A stretch of DNA of 64,000 bases from JAFLCM01 sp046154665 (GTDB lineage: Bacteria > Planctomycetota > Phycisphaerae > Phycisphaerales > UBA1924). A program made the translations under genes and the position numbers. This document shows positions 31,159-38,821 of the stretch, one piece after another (position 1 is the stretch's first letter; the number at the start of each line of letters is the position of its first letter). Below the pieces are notes generated by a model. The model did no database searches. It saw only the letters and a program-made list of their open reading frames with translations, and was not told the origin of the DNA. The stretch covers positions 1-64,000 of the forward strand of contig JBJXFG010000047.1 of the NCBI GenBank assembly GCA_046154665.1, written 5' to 3'.

Positions 31159-32343
31159 TCACCGTGCCGACTTGGCGAGATCGAGCAACCGCTTCGCCAC
31201 CCGTGCCGCGCCGTCGGTCGGGCCGAGGCTTTGCAGTGCGGCTCGCATCGCGTCAAGACGGCGCGGGTCCTGCACCAGCCGCAGCAGGTCGTTCACGTGC
31301 TCAGAGAGGTTTTTCGCCGGGTCAATGTGGTCTTTGCAGACCAGAGCCCCGCCGCAGCGTTCGAGCGGCTCGGCGTTGAACTTCTGGTGTTCGTCCTTGT
31401 GATAGGGGTAGGGCAGCAGCAGGGCGGGGACGCGGTTGGACCAGAGTTCGGCGACGGTGTTGGCGCCGCAGCGGGCCACGGCAAGGGTCGCCGCGCCCCA
31501 GGCTGAGGCCATGTCGGTGATGAACGGGACGACCACGCTGTCCACTCCCGCGCGGGCGTACGCCGACTGGCACTGTTCGACTTCGCCCTTGCCGGTCTGG
31601 TGGAGGACCTGCCATCGGCCTTCGCGGAGCGGGCCTGCGTGGCGCTCGGCGAAGGCGGTGACGAAGTTGTTGAGTGAGCCCGCGCCCTGGCTGCCGCCGG
31701 TGACGACGAGCGTCGGGCGGTCCGGCGCGAGGCCCAGCGCGACACGGGCTTGCTCGGGAGAGCCTGCGCGGGCGGCGCCGCGGCGGACGATCGGCGGGAG
31801 GCGCTCCCACGCCGCGGGGACCATCGATGAATCCGCCGCGGTGAGGCGGAGGTCGGCATGGCGGGCGATCCAGGTGTTGGCCTTGCCGGGGACGGCGTCG
31901 AGGTTCACGAGCACGCGCGGCGTCTTCTCCGCTCTCGCGGCCTGCACCACCGGGGCGGCGACGTAGCCGCCCATGGCCACCACGATGGGGCGCGTGCCTT
32001 CGGAGCGGGCGCGCTGGACGGCGGCGCGGGCGAGTCGGATGCTCGGACCCCAGCCTTTGAGGAAGCGCCACAGGGCCACGGGGCGGATGCCGAAGGCTTT
32101 GGCGGGGATGGCGGTGAAGGTGGCGGGGATTCTCGGATCGTTCGGAAGAGTCGGCTCGGAGAGCCGACGTACCTGGAGGCCTGCGGTCTTGAGGAGTTCG
32201 GCGTCGAGCGGCTTGGCCGAGCAGAGGAAGAGGGCGGTCGCGCTCGGGTCAAGGGATTGGATTTCGCGCCAGATGGCGAGGCCGGGGTAGAGGTGTCCCC
32301 CGGTGCCGCCGCCGCCGAAGATGAACCGCGTCGGCGTGCTCAC
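31159..32343 (-). CDS. murG: UDP-GlcNAc:lipid I GlcNAc transferase MurG
   Basis: Adds GlcNAc to undecaprenyl-PP-MurNAc-pentapeptide (lipid I) to form lipid II at the inner face of the membrane. GT-B fold of 394 residues: FIFGGGGTGGHLYPGLAIW (loop 1), VAMGGYVAAPVVQAAR, VTGGSQGAGSLNNFV and the acceptor-side CGANTVAELWSNRVPALLLP with PYHKDEHQKFNAEPL. The GTG at 32343 overlaps the ftsW stop (GTGA), so translation is coupled. A short palindrome-like stretch codes VRRLSEPTL near residue 60. A partial dcw-type cluster (ftsW-murG). Confidence 0.95.
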   Translation of the reverse strand: MSTPTRFIFGGGGTGGHLYPGLAIWREIQSLDPSATALFLCSAKPLDAELLKTAGLQVRRLSEPTLPNDPRIPATFTAIPAKAFGIRPVALWRFLKGWGPSIRLARAAVQRARSEGTRPIVVAMGGYVAAPVVQAARAEKTPRVLVNLDAVPGKANTWIARHADLRLTAADSSMVPAAWERLPPIVRRGAARAGSPEQARVALGLAPDRPTLVVTGGSQGAGSLNNFVTAFAERHAGPLREGRWQVLHQTGKGEVEQCQSAYARAGVDSVVVPFITDMASAWGAATLAVARCGANTVAELWSNRVPALLLPYPYHKDEHQKFNAEPLERCGGALVCKDHIDPAKNLSEHVNDLLRLVQDPRRLDAMRAALQSLGPTDGAARVAKRLLDLAKSAR

Positions 32344-33605
32344 GCCGCCGCCGGCTCGGGGCGGGGGGTGCGGATGGGCTCGGGTGCGGGCGCGGGCCGA
32401 ACGGTGTGCGTGCTTCCGCCCGCGGGCCGCAGCGTGAACGCCGGTGCCGTGGCGACGGCGGAGAGGCCGACTTCGCCGCGGGACTCGCGCCGGCGCGCCT
32501 CGCGGTCCATCGCCACCAGCACGCCCAGGCTGGCGGCGGTGAGGATCCACCCCGTGCCGCCGGACGAGAGCAGCGGGAGCGCGATCCCCTTTGTCGGCGC
32601 CAGCCCCGTCACCACCAGCAGATTGATGACCGTCTGGAACCCGACAGTAGCGAGGATGCCCAGGCCCATCAGCTTGAGCATCGGGTGGGTCTCGCGTGAG
32701 ACGATGCGCCAGCCCGCCGTCAGAAGAAGGATGTAGAGGCTGGCGACGATGGTGGCACCGACGATGCCGGTTTCTTCGCAGATGACGGCGAAGAGGAAGT
32801 CGGTGCGGTCCTCGGGCAGGTAGCCGAACTTCTGCAGGCCGAAGCCCAGGCCACGCCCCGCGCCGTGCCCGTTGGCGATGGCGACGGTGGACTGGATGAC
32901 GTGGTACCCCGCGCCCTCAGGGTCGAGGTAGGGGTCCATAAAGGTGGTGAGGCGGCGCATGCGGTATGGCTCGAGCCACACCGCCAGCGCCAGGCCAGCG
33001 GCGGCGACCGGGGCCATGGCCGCGAAGTGCCACATCCGCGCCCCGGCGCCGATCAGCACCACCGTCACCATGCACAGGATGAGGAACCCGGTTCCGAGGT
33101 CCTCTTTGATGACGATCGCTGTGAGCAAGCCGGCGAGGGCCAGCGCGGGGAGCAGCCCGGTGCGGAAGCGGTGCAGGCGATCGGCCAGGCGGGTGGCGTA
33201 CCACGCCGCGAGGACGATCATCCCCCACTTGGCCACCTCGGAGGGCTGCATTGTGAGGTCGAGCCCCGGGACCGGCAGGCGGATCCAGCGGTTCGAGCCC
33301 TTGGCCTGGTGTGCGATGCCGGGGATGTAGACCAGGGCCAGGGCCCCGAGGATGATCGGGATCAGCCACAGAACCCAGCGGTTTTCGAGGGCGCTGGCGG
33401 CGATCGCCCGCAACGGGAGGGCGCTGACCACCATCATGGCGATGATGGCCAGCAGCATGTAGATCGCCTGACGGCTGAGGACGATCGACTGGAAAGTGAC
33501 AGCGTCGGCGGCCCCGACGTTCATGCCGGCGGACGAGACCATGACCACGCCGATGCACAGCAGCGTGAGAACACACAGCACCACCGTTTCACCGGCGCGG
33601 ACCAT
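32340..33605 (-). CDS. ftsW: FtsW/RodA-family peptidoglycan polymerase (SEDS)
   Basis: A 421-residue SEDS protein with about ten hydrophobic segments; the family polymerises lipid II in septal or lateral wall synthesis. GSNRWIRLPVPGLDLTMQPS with EVAKWGMIVL, KEDLGTGFLI, EDRTDFLFAVICEETGIVGA and GIALPLLSSGGTGWIL are diagnostic. The neighbour murG points to the FtsW rather than the RodA role. A Pro/Arg-rich cytoplasmic tail of about 40 residues is extra. It is first in the ftsW-murG unit. Confidence 0.95.
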   Translation of the reverse strand: MVRAGETVVLCVLTLLCIGVVMVSSAGMNVGAADAVTFQSIVLSRQAIYMLLAIIAMMVVSALPLRAIAASALENRWVLWLIPIILGALALVYIPGIAHQAKGSNRWIRLPVPGLDLTMQPSEVAKWGMIVLAAWYATRLADRLHRFRTGLLPALALAGLLTAIVIKEDLGTGFLILCMVTVVLIGAGARMWHFAAMAPVAAAGLALAVWLEPYRMRRLTTFMDPYLDPEGAGYHVIQSTVAIANGHGAGRGLGFGLQKFGYLPEDRTDFLFAVICEETGIVGATIVASLYILLLTAGWRIVSRETHPMLKLMGLGILATVGFQTVINLLVVTGLAPTKGIALPLLSSGGTGWILTAASLGVLVAMDREARRRESRGEVGLSAVATAPAFTLRPAGGSTHTVRPAPAPEPIRTPRPEPAAA

Positions 33606-33706
33606 GCTGGTGATATCGGCATGGGAAGGCTTTGGGCTGTGAAGTTGAAGCGTCAGCGCCGACGATCAAGCCAGCGGTTGGGGGGCAAGTTCCCGGGTTC
33701 CGCCGT

Positions 33707-33901
33707 TCACGGAACCGCGATGGCATTCACCAACTTGTCCACCCAGGTCGGCTCCTGCTTGTTGATCGCCTGAAAGCGACGATCCGTCTCGCTGACAAGG
33801 AGTCGGCGGTATTCGTCGGCGGTCCGGGCGCTCTCGGGTGAGGGAACGCTCTCAGCTTGGTCGTTGACCTTGGGCTCCGGCGTGTTCTGCTTGTTTTCCA
33901 T
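33707..33901 (-). CDS. Short polar protein, function unknown
   Basis: A 64-residue acidic protein (NTPEPKVNDQAESVPSPE, then DEYRRLLVSETDRRFQAIN and EPTWVDKLVNAIAVP) with an amphipathic end. No family recognised. Its ATG lies 19 bases after the stop of the membrane protein at 33921-34502 and GGAAAG precedes it, so the two probably form one operon. Confidence 0.5.
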   Translation of the reverse strand: MENKQNTPEPKVNDQAESVPSPESARTADEYRRLLVSETDRRFQAINKQEPTWVDKLVNAIAVP

Positions 33902-33920
33902 GGGCTTCTTTCCCTGGAGT

Positions 33921-34502
33921 CTAGGTCAATCCAACCATCCAAACATACAAGACAAACCCGACCAGCACAAAGGCCAAAGAGAGGATCACGAGCATGGTTC
34001 CGATGGCGATGCGTTTTCGGACGCGTCGGTTGGCGTCCCGCAATCGGCTGTACGCGAACCGGATGCCGTCGGTTCGCATCCGCATGACCTCTATCGGCCC
34101 CTTCTCGTGGTACTCCTTCAGGACCGTAGGTGAAAGAAACAGAATCGACAGCGCGCCGCCCTTTTTGCCGCCGTCGCTGGTCTGGCTGAACTCTCGGTCC
34201 CACCCTCGCTCGGTATAGATGAAGTAGGCACCCAAGAGCACGCCCAGCAATGCGGAGCAGAAGCACGCGCGAATCCACCACCACGCGACCGGGGGAACTG
34301 CCAACTCCTGTCCTGGATCGCGGTAAAGGTCGAGCTTGAAGATGCCAACGCCGACCATCAGCGCGATCAACGTGGTCGCGGTCTTTCGGGATTCCCGGAG
34401 CGCGTTCGCGTATGAGATTTCGTCTTCGAGCAGGAACAACGCCTGGTCGTGCAGCGACTGGGCCGATTTCAGCAGGTCGTCGTCTGACGGCGGCGCGGTC
34501 AT
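33921..34502 (-). CDS. Predicted three-helix membrane protein, function unknown
   Basis: A 193-residue protein: a soluble helical start (DDDLLKSAQSLHDQALFLLE), two close membrane helices (TTLIALMVGVGIF and FCSALLGVLLGAYFIY), a cytoplasmic helical stretch with EVMRMRTDGIRFAYSRLRDA, and a C-terminal helix (IGTMLVILSLAFVLVGFVLY). The plan of two helices, a coiled soluble part and a final helix is reminiscent of SLATT-type membrane effectors, but I see no diagnostic motif. It lies between rplU and the short gene at 33707. Confidence 0.55.
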   Translation of the reverse strand: MTAPPSDDDLLKSAQSLHDQALFLLEDEISYANALRESRKTATTLIALMVGVGIFKLDLYRDPGQELAVPPVAWWWIRACFCSALLGVLLGAYFIYTERGWDREFSQTSDGGKKGGALSILFLSPTVLKEYHEKGPIEVMRMRTDGIRFAYSRLRDANRRVRKRIAIGTMLVILSLAFVLVGFVLYVWMVGLT

Positions 34503-34542
34503 CCATCCAGACTACCGCGCGTCGATTCGGTCGAACACCTCG

Positions 34543-34572
34543 AAAAAAACAGCCGCCCGGCAAAGGCGGCTG
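34543..34572 (-). terminator. Intrinsic terminator of rplU
   Basis: Minus strand CAGCCGCC and GGCGGCTG stem with a short loop, then seven T. It lies 32 bases after the rplU stop and before the membrane-protein gene. Confidence 0.85.
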
Positions 34573-34603
34573 ATAAAATCACTAACGGACTGCACGAGTC
34601 AGC

Positions 34604-34921
34604 TTACGCGTTGATCGCCGTCACCTTGACGCGCATGTAGCGCTGGCGGTGGCCCTGCTTCTTCTTGAAGCCCTTGCGGCGCTTGTACTTGACGATGTCG
34701 AGCTTCTCGTCCTTGAACTCGCGCTCGATCACGTCGGCGACGATCTTCACGCCAGTGAGGTAGGGGTTCCCGACGGTGGCCCCCTTGTCGCCGCTGACCA
34801 AGAGGACGCGCTCGAAAGTGACGCTCTTGGCGTCCGAGGGGAGATCGCGCAGATCGATGATCAGGACGTCGCCGACCTGGGCCTTGAGTTGGGTTCCGCT
34901 GTCTTCGAAGATCGCGTACAT
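34604..34921 (-). CDS. rplU: Ribosomal protein bL21
   Basis: The 105-residue large-subunit protein bL21. MYAIFEDSGTQLKAQVGD is the typical start, and IVKYKRRKGFKKKQGHRQRY the rRNA-binding basic end. AGGAG lies nine bases before the ATG. Unusually, rpmA does not follow; a terminator ends the transcript right after the gene. The 5' region holds a GGCCGCC/GGCGGCC hairpin next to the ribosome site. Confidence 0.97.
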   Translation of the reverse strand: MYAIFEDSGTQLKAQVGDVLIIDLRDLPSDAKSVTFERVLLVSGDKGATVGNPYLTGVKIVADVIEREFKDEKLDIVKYKRRKGFKKKQGHRQRYMRVKVTAINA

Positions 34922-35048
34922 CGATGCTACTCCTGGGGCCGCCGGGCGGCCTGATGGTCACAAGTCCGTGTGGGTCGGGTCTGACTCGCCGAGGCCCCCG
35001 GCCCTTGCCCGGGCCAAAGCGAACGGGGCGAACTGGGGCGAGCCGAGA

Positions 35049-35076
35049 AGTTTACCCGTTTGTCACGCGGAGGCAA
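35049..35076 (-). promoter_or_regulatory. Probable rplU promoter
   Basis: Minus strand TTGCCT (35076-35071), a 16-base spacer and TAAACT (35054-35049). It would give a leader of about 120 bases. Confidence 0.45.
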
Positions 35077-35137
35077 GCCGGGCGACTCTCCGCCCGGTTG
35101 TTCGGATTCTAGAAGGATACACGTTCGGAAAAGCACA

Positions 35138-35180
35138 ACGCCGTCGGCTTGTGGGGGCATGGCCCGCGAGCCGACGGCGT
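35138..35180. repeat. 12-bp-arm inverted repeat downstream of a PEP-CTERM gene
   Basis: ACGCCGTCGGCT (35138-35149) and AGCCGACGGCGT (35169-35180). It could act as a transcription stop for the minus-strand gene at 35285. The rest of the 34922-35284 gap shows only the rplU promoter and GC-rich hairpins. Confidence 0.55.
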
Positions 35181-35284
35181 GTGCCAGGGGAAAGGGATCG
35201 GCCAGGGCCCGTGCCGACGCCTGGCGGGACCGGGCGGGGTACCGATCAGGGGTTTCGGCAGGCCCCGGCCGTCCCTGAGGAACA

Positions 35285-36076
35285 TCAGCGCGAACGCGAG
35301 CGACGACGCAGCCCGGTCAGGCCCGCGGCGGCGAGCAGGCCGGCAGTACCCGGGGAAGGCACGACCTCAAACGTGATCCGGTACACCTCGGTATCGGCGC
35401 TGATCTGGCGCTGGAAGATGTAGCCGGCGGCGGTGGTGAGGCCATTGAACACGTCGAGCCCTTCGAAGTCGAAGTTGACGACGCCGTTCTGGGGGATGCG
35501 GTCGTCGTTGTTCGAGCCGACGAGGAACGCGGCACCGAAGGGCCCGTCGAGTTCGGAACCGGCGTCCCAGATGTCGCGCCCGAACTGCGAGATCTGGTTG
35601 ATGACGAGGTTGCCGCCCGCGTCGAACAGCTGGTAGCGGGTGGGGCTGTCGTTGCCGATGAAGTAGTCGTTGCTGGGGACGACCATCGAGCCGAAGGTGA
35701 AGAAGCGGTTGACGGCGGGGTCGACGTCAAAGGTCATGGTCCCGGACGCGCCGGGCAGCAACGGGCCGGCGGGGTTGGGGAGCACCGTACCGAGGGTGGC
35801 GGTGGGATCGGCGGCGGCGAAGGCGGGGAACCAGTCGACGCCGCTGCCGCCCTCGGCGATCGAGATGATCGGCGCGGTGGCGGCTTGGCCGTTGTTGAAG
35901 GCGTCGTAGGTCCCGTTGTTGAAGCCGACGCGCAGCGGCGCGAACGAGAGGCTGTTGGTCGGCGACAGGTTGGTCGCCGTGACCCGGAGTTGGACGGTGC
36001 CTGCGCTGGCGTTTGCGGCCAGCACGACACCCGCCGCCGCGCCCAAGAGGGCGGCGTTGATACGCATATTCGACAT
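35285..36076 (-). CDS. Exported spondin-domain-like protein with PEP-CTERM-like tag
   Basis: A 263-residue exported protein: signal peptide ending ANASAGTV, a beta-rich central part (LRVTATNLSPTNSLSFAPLR, SDVD-type acidic turns, DAGSELDGPFGAAFLVGSNN, DDRIPQNGVVNF) resembling the spondin N domain, and a C-terminal sorting tag VVPSPGTAGLLAAAGLTGLR followed by RRSRSR. The tag (Pro-rich motif, short hydrophobic helix, Arg cluster) is a PEP-CTERM variant, predicted to be handled by an exosortase-like enzyme. GAGG precedes the ATG at 36076. Confidence 0.75.
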   Translation of the reverse strand: MSNMRINAALLGAAAGVVLAANASAGTVQLRVTATNLSPTNSLSFAPLRVGFNNGTYDAFNNGQAATAPIISIAEGGSGVDWFPAFAAADPTATLGTVLPNPAGPLLPGASGTMTFDVDPAVNRFFTFGSMVVPSNDYFIGNDSPTRYQLFDAGGNLVINQISQFGRDIWDAGSELDGPFGAAFLVGSNNDDRIPQNGVVNFDFEGLDVFNGLTTAAGYIFQRQISADTEVYRITFEVVPSPGTAGLLAAAGLTGLRRRSRSR

Positions 36077-36311
36077 CTCAAACCTCGCTTGATTTGTGCC
36101 GGTGAATCCCGGCGTTGGTTCGCTCTCGCCCCGGGCACGCGCTCGGGGCTTCCCTCACCGCCGGCGTCGCCGACGATGCACAGAGGGATCGCACCAGGGC
36201 GACGCGCCTGACGAAGCGACTTCGTGGAACTTCATTCAATCGCCGCAGGTCAGGTCAGAGCCGACGGCGGAAACGGTCGGTTCCAGCCCTGTGGGCTTCG
36301 GACACTTCGGA

Positions 36312-36331
36312 CCGACCGCTCGCGCGGTCGG
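36312..36331. repeat. CCGACCGC-N4-GCGGTCGG hairpin, copy 1
   Basis: Perfect eight-base stem with a TCGC loop, preceded by GGA as in the copies at 46236-46255 and 50209-50228. Confidence 0.75.
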
Positions 36332-36363
36332 CTCCGCGCTGGCGCGTTTGAGCGCCGCGTGTT

Positions 36364-36648
36364 CTACTTCTCCGCTTCGGTCCGCACCCGAACCGCCAGG
36401 CGCTCGCGCACCTCGGGCGGCAGGCCCGGCTCGGCGTCCACGGCGCGGCGCAGCGAGCCGGCCATCGCCTCGAGCGCCGCCAACTGGCGCTTCAGCCCCC
36501 GGCACCCGCGGCAGTACCGCGTGTGGACCCACAGACCCACGCGCTCGCCGCGCGTCAGCCCAGACTCGAGCTCGCGGTTCATCAGCTGCGCGTGCTCGTC
36601 GCAGCGCATGCCCAGCACTCTGGCGGCGTCTTGGAACAGGCGGATCAT
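36364..36648 (-). CDS. Zinc-finger anti-sigma factor-like protein
   Basis: A 94-residue soluble protein. MRCDEHAQLMNRELESGLTR is followed by VGLWVHTRYCRGCRGLKRQL, giving the H-x3-C-x2-C pattern of the zf-HC2 anti-sigma domain, and a charged helical tail. It has no membrane helix. The ATG overlaps the stop of the sigma factor gene (ATGA), the usual arrangement for a sigma/anti-sigma pair. Confidence 0.8.
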   Translation of the reverse strand: MIRLFQDAARVLGMRCDEHAQLMNRELESGLTRGERVGLWVHTRYCRGCRGLKRQLAALEAMAGSLRRAVDAEPGLPPEVRERLAVRVRTEAEK

Positions 36649-37355
36649 CGGCGTCTCTCCTCTCCGCCCCGGTGCTCTCCGCTGCCGCGCTCTGCAGCCC
36701 CGCCCTCTCCGCCCGCTTCCAGGCACTCGCGCAGGGCCGTGCGGGCTCGGTGCATCCTTTGCCACAGGTTGGCGGCGGAGATGCGCAGCGACGCGCACAC
36801 CTGGTCCGCCGAAACGCCCATCACCTCGCGCAGCCAGAACACCTGGTCGAGCGTTGGCGGGAGTTTCTCCATGCACGCGCGAAGGGCCGCCGACTGTTCG
36901 GCGTGAGTGGCCCGCGCGTCGGGTGCGGGGAGTTCCGCGGGCGCGCGGACCCACATGCCGTGCGCCGTGAACCGGCCTTGGCCCGGGGCGTCGGCGGGTT
37001 CGTGGTCGGGGTCGTCGGTTCGATGCGGCGCACCGGCGCTCGGTCGGCGGTGCTGCGCCCGGTAGTGGTCGGCGATCTTGTGCGACATCACCCCCAGCAG
37101 CCACACCCGCGCCGCCGGCGTGGGCACCACCGACGCCGCGGACACCGCCGCGAGCAGCGTCGACTGCACCAGGTCCTCGGCGGTTTCTGGGTGGCGCGTG
37201 CGGGCCATGGCGTATCTCCAGAGTGCGTCGCCGTGATCGCGCAGCCACGATTCGACCAGGGCGCGCCGAACCTCGCTCCCCGGCCCCGGTGAAGGGACCG
37301 GCGACGCCTCGTCCGCGTCCGCGGCTTCGACTTGTTCGGGGGTTGTTCCGAGCAT
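36645..37355 (-). CDS. ECF-type RNA polymerase sigma factor
   Basis: A 236-residue sigma-70 family protein. Region 2 is seen in LRDHGDALWRYAMARTRHPE and TAEDLVQSTLLAAV, and region 4 in LPPTLDQVFWLREVMGVSAD with QVCASLRISAANLWQRMHRA. A linker of about 60 Pro/Asp/His-rich residues separates them, longer than usual. The start at ATG 37355 is preferred to a GTG at 37388. It is translationally coupled to the zinc-finger anti-sigma gene downstream, which should hold it inactive. Confidence 0.9.
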   Translation of the reverse strand: MLGTTPEQVEAADADEASPVPSPGPGSEVRRALVESWLRDHGDALWRYAMARTRHPETAEDLVQSTLLAAVSAASVVPTPAARVWLLGVMSHKIADHYRAQHRRPSAGAPHRTDDPDHEPADAPGQGRFTAHGMWVRAPAELPAPDARATHAEQSAALRACMEKLPPTLDQVFWLREVMGVSADQVCASLRISAANLWQRMHRARTALRECLEAGGEGGAAERGSGEHRGGEERRR

Positions 37356-37499
37356 CGGCGAACCTGTCACACCCAGAGTCGTACGCACCAGCGCGGCCTG
37401 ACACGTTGCCGTGGGTTGGGAGGCCGAATCTCGGCCCTATCATTGATTTGGTCGGCACCGCTTTCGCCGGGAGGTCGTGCCGCCGAAGGAGTTTGACGA

Positions 37500-38666
37500 A
37501 TGACCACGATGCCGAAGTCTCACGCCGCCACCCCCGTCCCCCCCGCCCCGACCATCGTCAGCCGCCCCAGCAAGTCCGGGCGCTGTTTCAACTACTCCGC
37601 CGGCCCCGGGGCCCTGCCCGAAGAGGTGCTGCGCCAGGCTCAGAAGGACCTCTGGGACATCTTTGATTCAGGCGTCGGCATCCTCGAGCACTCGCACCGG
37701 CGCCCGGTCTTTGACCGCGTGCTCAGCGAGGCCGAGGCCGATTTCAGGGAAGTTGGCAACATCCCCAGCGACTACGCGGTCATGTTCCTTCAGGGCGGGG
37801 CCAGCAGCCAGTTCCACATGATCCCCATGAACTTCCTCGCCAAGGACAAGTCCGACACCGCGGACTACTTCGACACCGGCGAGTGGAGCCACAAGGCCAT
37901 CCGCGAGGGCAAGCTCTTCGGCAGCATCCACCTCTGCGGCGACACCAGCGCCACCAAGTACGACCACATCCCCAAGGGTCCGGAGGTGAAGTACTCGCCC
38001 AACGCGAAGTACTGCTACTTCGAGAGCAACAGTACGGTGTTCGGCATTCAGTTTCACCAGGACCCGACCCCGCCGGCGGGCGTCGAGCTGGTCGTTGATG
38101 CGTGCAGCGACATGTTCTGGAAGCCGGTGGACGTTCGGAAGTACGCGCTGTATTACGCGGGTGCTCAGAAGAACCTCGGCCCGGCGGGGACGGTGATCGT
38201 GGTGTGTCGGCGTGATTTTCTGGAGCGTGGGCATAAGGATTTGCCGTGGCTGCTGCAGTACCGGACGTTTGATAAGGAGCAGTCGCGCCCGAACACGCCT
38301 TCGACCTTTGGGATTTATCTGGTGGGTCAGATGATCAAGTGGATCAAGCGCCAGGGCGGTCTGAAGGCGATGGAGCAGATGAACCGTGCCAAGGCGGGGA
38401 TGGTGTACGACCACCTGGATTCGACTGATTTTTATGTCGCTCCGGCGCGGAAGCAGGACCGTTCGATGATGAACGTGCTGTTCCGCTGCCGCACGCCGGA
38501 GTTGGACAAGTTGTTCTGTGCCGAGGCGGAGAAGCGCGGGCTGGATGCCCTGGCGGGCCACCGTTCCACGGGCGGGATGCGGGCGAGCCTGTACAACTCG
38601 ATGCCGGTGGAAGGGGCGGAGGCGCTGGTGGCGTTTATGAAGGAGTTTGAGGTGAGGCAGCGGTGA
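37500..38666 (+). CDS. serC: Phosphoserine aminotransferase
   Basis: PLP enzyme of serine synthesis (and pyridoxal synthesis in some bacteria), making phosphoserine from 3-phosphohydroxypyruvate and glutamate. 388 residues with NYSAGPGALPEEVL at the start, FLQGGASSQFHMIPMNFL around the cofactor phosphate, VDACSDMFWKPVDV, the lysine segment YYAGAQKNLGPAGTVIV and HRSTGGMRASLYNSMP. AAGGAG lies nine bases before the ATG at 37500. An N-terminal 25-residue Pro/Thr extension is present. A D-2-hydroxyacid dehydrogenase at 43683 could supply its substrate but is not adjacent. Confidence 0.96.
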   Translation: MTTMPKSHAATPVPPAPTIVSRPSKSGRCFNYSAGPGALPEEVLRQAQKDLWDIFDSGVGILEHSHRRPVFDRVLSEAEADFREVGNIPSDYAVMFLQGGASSQFHMIPMNFLAKDKSDTADYFDTGEWSHKAIREGKLFGSIHLCGDTSATKYDHIPKGPEVKYSPNAKYCYFESNSTVFGIQFHQDPTPPAGVELVVDACSDMFWKPVDVRKYALYYAGAQKNLGPAGTVIVVCRRDFLERGHKDLPWLLQYRTFDKEQSRPNTPSTFGIYLVGQMIKWIKRQGGLKAMEQMNRAKAGMVYDHLDSTDFYVAPARKQDRSMMNVLFRCRTPELDKLFCAEAEKRGLDALAGHRSTGGMRASLYNSMPVEGAEALVAFMKEFEVRQR

Positions 38667-38747
38667 GGGGGTGGGGGGGAGCGCAGTGGTGCCCGGAGTT
38701 GGCGGGGGATTTCGCCATCTGTTGTCTCCGTCTTCCGCAAATAGAAC

Positions 38748-38778
38748 GAGCGCCCAAGCCACCGGGGCTTGGGCGCTC
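38748..38778. terminator. Strong hairpin between convergent genes
   Basis: GAGCGCCCAAGCC pairs with GGCTTGGGCGCTC, 13 bases. It lies between serC and the convergent dockerin-protein gene and probably ends both transcripts, although no T-tract is obvious. Confidence 0.6.
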
Positions 38779-38821
38779 AGTCAGGGCCGACCTGTCCTCA
38801 GATTCGCTTCGTCTTCCGGCG

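Noticed and set aside
32158..32185. Palindrome GTCGGCTCTCCGAGCCGAC inside murG as an inserted repeat
   Set aside because: The reading frame and MurG layout continue without a gap, so a chance palindrome or a well-tolerated codon stretch is more likely than an insertion.
36364..37458. A 364-codon minus frame covering the anti-sigma gene and the sigma gene in another frame
   Set aside because: Only its last 94 codons (from ATG 36648) look like protein; the rest is a shadow of the sigma factor gene.
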